Assembly: GCA_016787485.1 (NCBI GenBank)
Contig: JAEUUL010000017.1
Location: 1-33,490, forward strand
Direction of reading: 5' to 3'
From: Bacteroidota bacterium
Lineage (GTDB): Bacteria > Bacteroidota > Bacteroidia > NS11-12g > UBA955
Length of the DNA: 33,490 bases
The stretch's first letter is position 1; every line of letters begins with the position of its first letter. Of this stretch, positions 8,450 through 16,100 are shown in pieces. The notes under the pieces were generated by a model, which was not told the origin of the DNA, made no database searches, and worked only from the letters and a program-made list of their open reading frames with translations. Both the position numbers and the translations under genes were made by a program.

Positions 8450-8989
8450 TTATTTTCTGTTCACCCAGTCCTGTAGAAGTTTCCGGGCTTTGAACAATTG
8501 GGTTTTACTTGTGTTTTCACTAATGGAAAGCATTTCTGCGATCTCCTGATGCCCGTAACCCTCAATGGCGTAAAGGTTGAATACAGTCCGGTAACCGGTG
8601 GGCAGTTTTTGCAAAAGGCCTATCAGATCTGCGGCCTGGAGATGATGCACCACACTGTCTCCGGTTGCCAGTTGGGAATGTCCGTCCAGTTCTTCCAGAA
8701 AGGGTTCGGTTTTGAGCTTTTTATAAAAATCGAGACAGTGATTCACAGCAAGGCGCTTCATCCAGCCTTCAAACGAGCCTTCAAAACGGAAGTCCCGCAG
8801 CCGTCCGAATATTTTTATGAAAGATTCCTGCAACATATCATTTGCATTTTCGGAATTACCTGCGTAGCGCATACATATGGCGTAAATCACCGGAGAGTAT
8901 TTGTTGTACAGTTGCTCCTGAGCCCTGGCTTTTCCTTCCAGACAAGCCTGCACCAGTTCTTTCTCTGTAATATCCGGTTTTATTGCCAT
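8450..8989 (-). CDS. RNA polymerase ECF-subfamily sigma-70 factor
   Basis: This 179-residue protein has the two-domain ECF layout. Region 2 (about 22-90) includes NDMLQESFIKIF and WMKRLAVNHCLDFY. Region 4 (about 122-175) includes LPTGYRTVFNLYAIEGYGHQEIAEML and a recognition helix, SENTSKTQLFKARKLL. It directs RNA polymerase to alternative promoters and is normally held by a membrane anti-sigma factor. Here the next gene, 3 nt away, is the obvious partner. It starts 68 nt after holB. That gap contains CCCCGGGG followed by a T-run on the minus strand, at best a weak terminator, and no TAnnTTTG box, so read-through or its own ECF-type promoter are both possible. The target genes are unknown; the giant PKD gene downstream is a candidate. 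Confidence 0.93.
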   Translation of the reverse strand: MAIKPDITEKELVQACLEGKARAQEQLYNKYSPVIYAICMRYAGNSENANDMLQESFIKIFGRLRDFRFEGSFEGWMKRLAVNHCLDFYKKLKTEPFLEELDGHSQLATGDSVVHHLQAADLIGLLQKLPTGYRTVFNLYAIEGYGHQEIAEMLSISENTSKTQLFKARKLLQDWVNRK

Positions 8990-9057
8990 GTATGCGATTC
9001 ATGGTATCCTGAGCATCTATCAGAAGAAAAAAAATGCCCCGGGGTTGCCTGAGTCTC

Positions 9058-10167
9058 TTAATTTTTTTTCAATGCCCTGGCCAATTTGTAAGAAAGGTCG
9101 GCCAGTATCATCTTTCCGTTGCCATTCCTTTCTATTTCATAAATGGCGTCGTTGATGGCGCTGTTCATGAATTCCAGCTGATCTGAAGACTGTATGATGC
9201 GGCTGAAATTGGAAACAAAGGTGGCTTCGGTTTCTGTAAGTCCGCCCTTGTTTCCCATGATGGGATACACGGCAATGGCGCGCAGCAATTCCAGACTGTA
9301 CAACAAAAAAGCTTTGAGCTTTTCCCTGCCCAGGGTTCCGTATTCTTCGGCCCAACCCTGCGCACCGGCCATATCCCTTTTGTAGCAGAATGCCAGCCAG
9401 TTTCTGAAAGGTTCCAGATGCACATTTTCTGCATTTTCTGCCAGTTCCCGGGCTTTCACCAAATCTCCGGCCGACATCAGTGCAACCCGGTCTGCGTCTC
9501 CCGCTTCTGTACCGGCATGCGTCTGCAGCCAGGCAGAAATCGCCGCATCTTCCAAGGGAGGCACGCGCACCAATTGGGTTCTGCTGAGTATGGTGGTGAG
9601 AATCTTATCCGGATTCGTGGCAACCAGTATAAACAGGGTTCGCTGCGGCGGCTCTTCCAGCATTTTCAGCAACACATTTCCTTCTGATCCCAGATATTCC
9701 GGCAACCACATCACGAGCATCTTGTATCCGTCCTCAAACGGTTTCAGCGCAAGATTGCGCAAAATGGCATGGCACTCTTTGGTGGGTATGTTTCCCTGTT
9801 TATTCTCAGATGACAGGCGGGACATCCAGTTTTCGTAAGTAATGAATACATCGTCCAGCACGGCTTTCCGCCACTCTGCATACAACTCACTGCACACATC
9901 GGCCTTGTTGCTTGGGAACGGAAAAGTAAAATGCAGATCAGGATGGGTAAGACTTGAAAACTTGCGGCAACTGCTGCATTGCCCGCAACTGTCTGTTTCT
10001 GAGACTTCACTGCAGTGCAGATACTGGAGGTAAGCAAGGGCCAGGGCCAAATTTCCGCTTCCTTCAGCCCCCAGAAACAATTGGGCATGTGGAACCCTTC
10101 CGGTACTGCGGCCGGAACGCAACCGATTCTTTAAAGCATCCTGACCGGGAATGTCTGCAAACAACAT
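9058..10167 (-). CDS. holB: DNA polymerase III, delta prime subunit
   Basis: The delta' subunit is part of the clamp loader that places the sliding clamp at replication forks. This AAA+ protein is about 369 residues. It shows IPGQDALKNRL, PHAQLFLGAEGSGNLALA (a degenerate P-loop, as is usual for delta'), four zinc-ligand cysteines (HC..., then CGQCSSC), KMLEEPPQRTLFIL and LSRTQ, the sensor/arginine-finger SRC-like motif. I chose the ATG at 10167 because it sits inside TGATG with the lgt stop, a 1-nt overlap that points to translational coupling. An upstream in-frame start at 10221 lies within lgt and adds 18 residues unlike the family. Confidence 0.92.
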   Translation of the reverse strand: MLFADIPGQDALKNRLRSGRSTGRVPHAQLFLGAEGSGNLALALAYLQYLHCSEVSETDSCGQCSSCRKFSSLTHPDLHFTFPFPSNKADVCSELYAEWRKAVLDDVFITYENWMSRLSSENKQGNIPTKECHAILRNLALKPFEDGYKMLVMWLPEYLGSEGNVLLKMLEEPPQRTLFILVATNPDKILTTILSRTQLVRVPPLEDAAISAWLQTHAGTEAGDADRVALMSAGDLVKARELAENAENVHLEPFRNWLAFCYKRDMAGAQGWAEEYGTLGREKLKAFLLYSLELLRAIAVYPIMGNKGGLTETEATFVSNFSRIIQSSDQLEFMNSAINDAIYEIERNGNGKMILADLSYKLARALKKN

Positions 10168-10949
10168 CAGGCAGATTCCTTTCCGGCCTTGCGCCAGCGA
10201 AGAAAATACAACAAAGCACAAACCCCGAATACCGCCAATGCGATGGCCTGACTATGGCTGAGCAATCCGTTCAATACAAACCCGCGTTCCTCATCCCCCC
10301 TGTATTTTTCAGTAAAAAACCGACCAACCGCATAGACGAGCCCGTACAGAAGAAACAATTGACCGGCAAACTGTTTACGATTCAGGAGATACCACATCAC
10401 GGCAATGGTGAAAAAAATGATTGCGGCATCCCACAATTGGGTGGGATACAGGGGAAGTCCGCGCGGCTCTGCACGGGTGGCCGGATCGGTAAAAGTAACT
10501 GCCCATCCTCCGCTGCTGCAAACTTTACCATGACAGCATCCGGCCATGAAGCAACCGATTTTCCCAAAACCATGCACCAATGCACCGGCAATCCCAGCGA
10601 GGTCAAACATATCCCAAACGGGCAGCTTCCTGCGACGAAACCACCATATCAGAATAGGCACCGTGCATAAAAACGAGCCATAAAAGACAAATCCGGAACC
10701 TATATCGGAAAAAAACTCAGATGGATGGGCGATATACCTGCCTGGATTCTCAAAAAAGAAAAAGAGTTTGCCGCCGCCAAACACGCCCACAATACACCAC
10801 AGCATCAGTTCGCTTACCCTGTCGGAATTCAGGCCATATGGCCTGCCATAATGGTTGAGAAAAAACCAGGCCGCAACTACCCCGAGCAGAATACAGAAAC
10901 CATAGCTGTAGATGGTGATTCCACCCAGGTGAAACAACTCGGGATGCAT
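10167..10949 (-). CDS. lgt: Prolipoprotein diacylglyceryl transferase Lgt
   Basis: Lgt transfers diacylglycerol from phosphatidylglycerol to the lipobox Cys of prolipoproteins in the inner membrane. The 260-residue protein has about seven hydrophobic segments. Its central signature region, VHGFGKIGCFMAGCCHGKVC (about 127-146), is followed by RGLPLYPTQLWDA, where the Tyr-Pro-Thr-Gln is typical. C-terminal membrane helices include GRFFTEKYRGDEERG. The start at 10949 fits the family's short N-terminal periplasmic end (MHPELFHLGGITIYSYG). It follows the HIT gene by 42 nt and overlaps holB by 1 nt. An exact TAnnTTTG box lies 5 nt upstream, so it may also have its own promoter. Confidence 0.93.
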   Translation of the reverse strand: MHPELFHLGGITIYSYGFCILLGVVAAWFFLNHYGRPYGLNSDRVSELMLWCIVGVFGGGKLFFFFENPGRYIAHPSEFFSDIGSGFVFYGSFLCTVPILIWWFRRRKLPVWDMFDLAGIAGALVHGFGKIGCFMAGCCHGKVCSSGGWAVTFTDPATRAEPRGLPLYPTQLWDAAIIFFTIAVMWYLLNRKQFAGQLFLLYGLVYAVGRFFTEKYRGDEERGFVLNGLLSHSQAIALAVFGVCALLYFLRWRKAGKESA

Positions 10950-10954
10950 GGGTA

Positions 10955-10962
10955 CAAATGTA
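10955..10962 (-). promoter_or_regulatory. Bacteroidota -7 box for lgt (TACATTTG)
   Basis: An exact TAnnTTTG lies 5 nt before the lgt ATG. I see no matching TTTG 19-21 nt upstream. As at mnmE, use of this box would give a transcript with almost no leader. Confidence 0.3.
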
Positions 10963-10991
10963 TGGGAATACCGGCAGTGGTTTGCCTGAAA

Positions 10992-11387
10992 TTACACCAG
11001 AAATGACCGCACAAGGGCAGCCGTTTCAGCCAGTTCTTCCTGACCGGGTTTGAGCTTTGGACGCGTAAAGTTCAGGTCATCAGCGGTTTGCATGGGCACC
11101 AAATGCACATGGGCATGCGGCACTTCCAGCCCGATTACAGCAATCCCTATCCGCTTGCAAGGCACAGCTTTACGCAGCGCTGTGGCTACTTTTTTTGCAA
11201 ATACCATCAAACCGGACAACTCATCATCACCGATATCAAAGATGTAATCGGTTTCACGTTTGGGAATCACAAGAACATGACCGGTAACCAGCGGCTGCAC
11301 ATCCAGAAAGGCGAGGTATTGATCATCTTCCAGAATTTTATGGCAGGGTATTTCGCCTGCTGCGATGCGGCTGAAAACAGAAGCCAT
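10992..11387 (-). CDS. HIT-family nucleotide-binding hydrolase
   Basis: Proteins of the histidine-triad superfamily hydrolyse or transfer nucleotide monophosphates, often adenosine phosphoramidates in the Hint branch. The 131-residue length is typical. It shows the N-terminal IAAGEIPCHKILEDD and FLDVQPLVTGHVLVIPK, then the catalytic triad motif HAHVHLVPM at about 91-99. The gene begins 3 nt after the greA stop codon, so the two are very likely co-transcribed. The exact substrate cannot be read from sequence. Confidence 0.93.
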   Translation of the reverse strand: MASVFSRIAAGEIPCHKILEDDQYLAFLDVQPLVTGHVLVIPKRETDYIFDIGDDELSGLMVFAKKVATALRKAVPCKRIGIAVIGLEVPHAHVHLVPMQTADDLNFTRPKLKPGQEELAETAALVRSFLV

Positions 11388-11390
11388 GGC

Positions 11391-11864
11391 TTACAGACCG
11401 ATTTCGAGTATCTCCAGCTTCACGATACCTGCAGGCACCTGAATTTCAACCACATCACCCACGGATTTTCCCAGCAGGCCGGCTCCGATGGCACTTTTAA
11501 TTGAAATTTTGTTCTCTTTCAGGTTAGCTTCCTTTTCAGAAACGAGCTGGTAAGATGCCTCTTTGCCCACATTGTGGTTTTTCACCTTTACGCGGCATAG
11601 CACAGAAACTTTGCTTGTGTCTATCTGCGAAGTATCAATCAGGCGGGCGTTGGCCAGCAGGGAATCCAACTGCATGATGCGTGCCTCAAGGTGCCCCTGG
11701 GCTTCCTTGGCTGCATCGTATTCTGCGTTTTCACTCAAATCGCCTTTGTCCCGTGCCTCGGCAATCGCCTGGGTAATACGGGTGCGTTCTTCCGTCTTCA
11801 GCTGTTGAACTTCTTTTTTCAGTTTTTCCAGGCCTTCTCTGGTAAAATATTGAATCTCACTCAT
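11391..11864 (-). CDS. greA: Transcription elongation factor GreA
   Basis: GreA enters the RNA polymerase secondary channel and stimulates cleavage of backtracked RNA. The 157-residue protein has the N-terminal coiled-coil hairpin (about 1-75) with the acidic tip GDLSENAEYDAAKEAQ. The C-terminal FKBP-like domain includes ISIKSAIGAGLLGKSVGDVVEI. The start MSEIQYFTREGLEKLKKE matches the family. It is the first gene of the minus-strand run greA, HIT, lgt, holB and is separated from the PorV-like gene upstream by a strong terminator. I see no clear TAnnTTTG box in its short upstream gap. Confidence 0.96.
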   Translation of the reverse strand: MSEIQYFTREGLEKLKKEVQQLKTEERTRITQAIAEARDKGDLSENAEYDAAKEAQGHLEARIMQLDSLLANARLIDTSQIDTSKVSVLCRVKVKNHNVGKEASYQLVSEKEANLKENKISIKSAIGAGLLGKSVGDVVEIQVPAGIVKLEILEIGL

Positions 11865-11908
11865 TGCAATCGAATCGTTTTTCTGTAATTAAATGTGATG
11901 GGTCTCTA

Positions 11909-11945
11909 TAAAAAAGGTTGCACCAATGACGGGTCATTGGTGCAA
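11909..11945 (-). terminator. Rho-independent terminator of the TonB receptor / cargo / PorV unit
   Basis: A perfect 13-bp inverted repeat (TTGCACCAATGAC at 11918-11930 and its complement at 11933-11945) is followed on the minus strand by CC and a run of T residues (plus-strand A-run 11909-11915). It lies 34 nt past the stop of the PorV-like gene. Confidence 0.88.
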
Positions 11946-11978
11946 CGGTGCAAAGTTAATACAATTTTCGGGCTCTGC

Positions 11979-13097
11979 TTATTCTCCTCCGCCAAGTCCT
12001 ATACGTACCCCAAAAGAGTGGGTGCCGTTGAATGGATTGGTTGCACGATAAGAATAGTCAAGGGTGAACACGTTACCACCTCCGGAACGCCAGTCGTAGC
12101 TGATGCCACCGCTAAATCCGGTGTATGCACTGGTGCGTTTGGTATAGTCAGATTCAAAAGTGCCTTTCTGAATCACATAACCGGCCCGCAGGCACAGGAA
12201 ATCCTTATATCCGTATTCAAGTCCCAGCGTGGTTTGGTTTGCACTGTAGGCAAAGTTGGTAAACCCGAATCCTACAGTCAGGCGGTTGTTGTACACATCG
12301 GGACTGCCATCCAGTTTCATATCATACGATCCGCTGATGCACAGCAGGGATGGCAATTTGATTTTGTCCACCTTTACCTGCATGGTCTTGTCAAAGGTTC
12401 CGTCCTGCAGCAGGGCTTTGAAGCTGAGACCGTCACCGGTATGGCGCATATCGGGTCCGATGTTTTTCACCGCAATACCAAAATGTATGTCATTCTTTTT
12501 CACGGCTTTGGCAGCAGGGCGCAGGGTGGTGCTGTATTGCACGCCTGCATCCAGGCTCATTCCCATGGCTTTTGCATCCGGAATTCCTTCAGTTACGGCA
12601 CGGAATACGATACCGGCAGATATGTTGTTGCTAAAGCTCTTGCCGTAGCCCAATCCGATATTGGTCATATTTACGCGGTAGGTGCCCAGACCCCCATAGG
12701 GGTTGGTTTCAGTGGTAATATCGATGGGCTTGATACCAAACTGCATAACAGACACACCCAGGCTTCCGCCTTCACCTTCTGAACCTATGCGTTGTGTAAA
12801 ACCGAAATTGTTTACACCAATTCCCGAACCAGACAGCCATTGTGTGCGGCTGAAAATGAGCTCGGTTCCATGTTTTGCATTGTCCAGGCCGGCAGGGTTC
12901 AGGTACATGGCTTCCACACCGGATACGCCGGCTGCATTGGCCCAGCCCCAGCCAGAACTGCGCGCAAAACCGTTTACGGTGAGTTGCATGGCGCCGGACT
13001 GTCCCTGACGTTCGGGGTTACCTGCCATAGCACTTCCGGCCGCAAGAGCCGTAAGTGCCGTGAATATAAGATTCTTTTTCACTTGTGCTTTTTTCAT
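11979..13097 (-). CDS. PorV/PorQ-family outer-membrane barrel protein
   Basis: The 372-residue protein has a signal peptide (MKKAQVKKNLIFTALTALAAGSAMA). A FadL-like barrel follows, with the family's early motif GVEAMYLNPAGLDNAKHGTELIFSRTQW (about 60-87) and alternating Gly/aromatic beta strands. Final strands include FTLDYSYRATN and HSFGVRIGLG. In the T9SS, PorV binds the C-terminal signal of exported proteins and shuttles them to the attachment complex. This protein directly follows a T9SS type A cargo gene with an 11-nt gap, so a dedicated carrier role is plausible but inferred. The C-terminus ends GGGE rather than an aromatic residue, which is unusual for an outer-membrane barrel. Confidence 0.8.
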   Translation of the reverse strand: MKKAQVKKNLIFTALTALAAGSAMAGNPERQGQSGAMQLTVNGFARSSGWGWANAAGVSGVEAMYLNPAGLDNAKHGTELIFSRTQWLSGSGIGVNNFGFTQRIGSEGEGGSLGVSVMQFGIKPIDITTETNPYGGLGTYRVNMTNIGLGYGKSFSNNISAGIVFRAVTEGIPDAKAMGMSLDAGVQYSTTLRPAAKAVKKNDIHFGIAVKNIGPDMRHTGDGLSFKALLQDGTFDKTMQVKVDKIKLPSLLCISGSYDMKLDGSPDVYNNRLTVGFGFTNFAYSANQTTLGLEYGYKDFLCLRAGYVIQKGTFESDYTKRTSAYTGFSGGISYDWRSGGGNVFTLDYSYRATNPFNGTHSFGVRIGLGGGE

Positions 13098-13108
13098 GTG
13101 TCAGGGTA

Positions 13109-16100
13109 TTAATACGTATCCAAATCAATGCTGTGCATAATGCCATACCAGCGAATAACCTTTTCACCCAAATCCTTGGTTTTGATGTGTATCAGATACA
13201 AACCACTGGAAATAGGTACGTTGCTGCCATTTTTCAAATCCCACTCATAGTAGGTTTTGTCGTCTGCCTTGGGTATGGTGCGTATGAGGTTACCGGCCAT
13301 GTCGTAAATGGTGATACTGCAGGTAGGCGGCAGGTTGGTTATTTTCACACGGCTGTCTACCGGGCTGGTTTCGTACTGGCTGTAACCGCGGTATGGGTTA
13401 GGCACAACATTCACCAGATCCAGGCTCTTTTTGCCATTCTCCTTGCTGATATCCGGCGAAATCTCATTGGCATCGAACGTATAGAAACCACGGTCGTTGT
13501 TCTTGGAAGCCGGTGTGTTGTAAGTAGTATACGCCTTTTTCACGCTGATTTTAAACTTGACTGTTGTAGGAGGCACTCCTGCATCCATACGGTAGCCGGA
13601 TGCCAGATAAGCAGGAATCACATACATCAGACGTCCCAGCATGCGACGTTTGGGGGTAGGGCCTGCGTTAGCAGCCAGGTTATTTTTATAGTCATTGAAA
13701 TTGCCATCGTCATCTCCCAGGTAGCGCTGGCCTTTCTCATTTCTCAATGGCCAGCTGTGACCTGTTCCAAAGATGTATATGAAGTGCTTGCCGCCGATGG
13801 CCGGGTAATTGCCATTGTCGTTATAAACCTTGTCAGTCGGGTTCCAGATCATATCTGAACCGTTTTCTCCTGTCAGGTAGCTGTCCTCACCAAAGGCAAT
13901 CACCAGACGTTCTCCGGTTTCCAGATTGTAGGCATAACCTGGGAACCAGCTCAGACCGGTACTTCCACCCTGCTCATTCAGGTTCTTGTCGCGCGAGGTG
14001 CCGGCACGAATGCTGAACTTGGGCACCTTGCCCTGATTGGATTGTGTAAGTTCATCATCACACATCTCCAGTACCGGCGCACGGCTCCACAGATTCTTGT
14101 CCGGAGTAATCACCAGTTCAATACTGGCCAGTTCACTCAGCGGATTGTCTGTGATACCGTTACCCGACCAGGCAAAACCAAAGGTGTTTCTGCCTGAAGT
14201 AGAATTGTACTTTTCACGGGCAACCAAGCCATAGGGTGCAATTCTGCCATTCCACAATTTCTCGTAACTCTGATTTGGGTCTAAAGCAAGTTCGTTCGGG
14301 GATAACTGTTTGAAGAAATCATGGGCAAATGGATCAAATGTTGCACCCCGGCCATTATTCCCTGCCCGGATCCAGTTTGTCCATGTAACTCCATCCTGAT
14401 CAGGAATGGCGGTGAGCCATTGTTTACCATTGTCTTCCCATTCTACAGTAGCGTCCAATAATCCATTTGATGGCTCTGCAACTTCATTTTCACCCGGATT
14501 GTAGACCTGTTTCACCTGAAGGCTGAAGCCCCAGTCTTTCAGGCTCACATTCGGATTTTTATTGTTAAAACTTCTTTTCACCAGCGGCTTGGTTCTGTCC
14601 ATGTTCTGGTGAATCTGTTCATAAGTTACACCTTCCACAGATTCATAGTCCTGAGACATGGGCACTTCTCCCGCTATGGTGTCGCCACTTGTGGTATTCA
14701 CAAGCACCCAGTAACTGTTGCTGGTGATTGAATCTTTCAGATTCAGTCCGTTGGTTCCTACCAGAGAGTTGGACCTTTCCTTGAAGTACAATTCAAATTT
14801 GGCTTTGGGCACTTTCAGCGGATCGATAACTTTAATGGCCACCGGACCTGCACCGCCCACATAGGTAGGATTCGGTGCGTAACCATCCTTCATTATGGTT
14901 TTGATGGTTTCTTCGCTGAACTCGAGCACGTTGCCACCGTTGCCACGTCCGTCCAGACGCGTAAGGCGGGGACCGCTGCCATATCCGCTGCGCAACTCTG
15001 TTCCGAAATTCTCGGGCTGGGTTTTGTGCGGCACAGCACGGTACACCTGTATGTTTCTGCGACCTGCCAGGAACTGGGTTGGGTCACTTTGTGTCGGGTC
15101 ATCCGCAATAATGGCATAGGACAACACCATATAATAGTAGGGTTTAAAGTCTACCAGATTGGTATTGGCTGTGGTTGCAAACAAGTCCTGTTTGATGCTG
15201 TAACTGTGCAGAACACCTTTATCAGCACCTTCTACTTTGATTACGGGAATCAGAGTAGCCAGTTTGGGATCGAATACTTTGTTGATAATCATACCACGGC
15301 CATTGCTCATGTCGGCTTGGAAAAGCAGACGGGCTTTGTCCGTGTTTTCCAGGTCACCTGTGCTCACTGTACCGTCTTTCAACTGATACACCAGGTATCC
15401 TTCGAATTTGTAGGTTTTGGTATTGTTCTGGGCATCCTTATAGGTTTCGGTATACCCTTCCACTTTGTCGCTGCTGGTGTTCAGCAGTTTCATTACCAGT
15501 TCACTTTCCAGTTCCTGCATTTCCACATCGGGCGCATTGGGACCATCAAGAATTTTAAAATTGTTGTTGAAAAGGGTTTGCGCCTTATCACTGGCCAGTT
15601 TCAGCAGGCTGAGAGAGCCCTGTGCTGAAGAGTTGCAGGGGCTGCCAGCGCCACCACTAGTCGTGCGGGCCCAAACAACACCTACGGTGATTCTTTGAAC
15701 AGCACCGGGTTTCAGCAGGAAGGGACCGGTACTTTGCAAAAAGCGACGGTCACTTGGTTGATTGCCACTGCTCTTTTCATCCCAGCAGGAACCCGGGAAA
15801 TCGGGGTCCGTGTCTGCAGGGAACATATATTTTGCAGGCTGACTTCCTCCATATCCTGTTCCGCCGCGGGTTACTGTTTGTCCGCCCAACCATTTGCCCT
15901 GCAACAGGTTGTAGTATCCTGTGGCATTCGTGGGGTTACCGCGAATGGGGTCAAAGTTGTTGTTGTAGTACATAAAGTGACTCAGACCAAGCTCTTTGTT
16001 AGAAGTGTCGCGCGGTCCTTCGAAGTAATCAACACCTACACTGGGGGGATTCAGTCCATAGCCCAGCACACCTTCGTCATCGTCATCACCATTGTAGCAA

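Noticed and set aside
9027..9044. CCCCGGGG followed by a T-run as a holB terminator
   Set aside because: The palindrome has no loop, so a hairpin would keep only two or three pairs; too weak to call.
10168..10221. Longer N-terminus for holB
   Set aside because: It lies inside lgt and adds 18 residues unlike the family. The TGATG overlap start at 10167 fits better.
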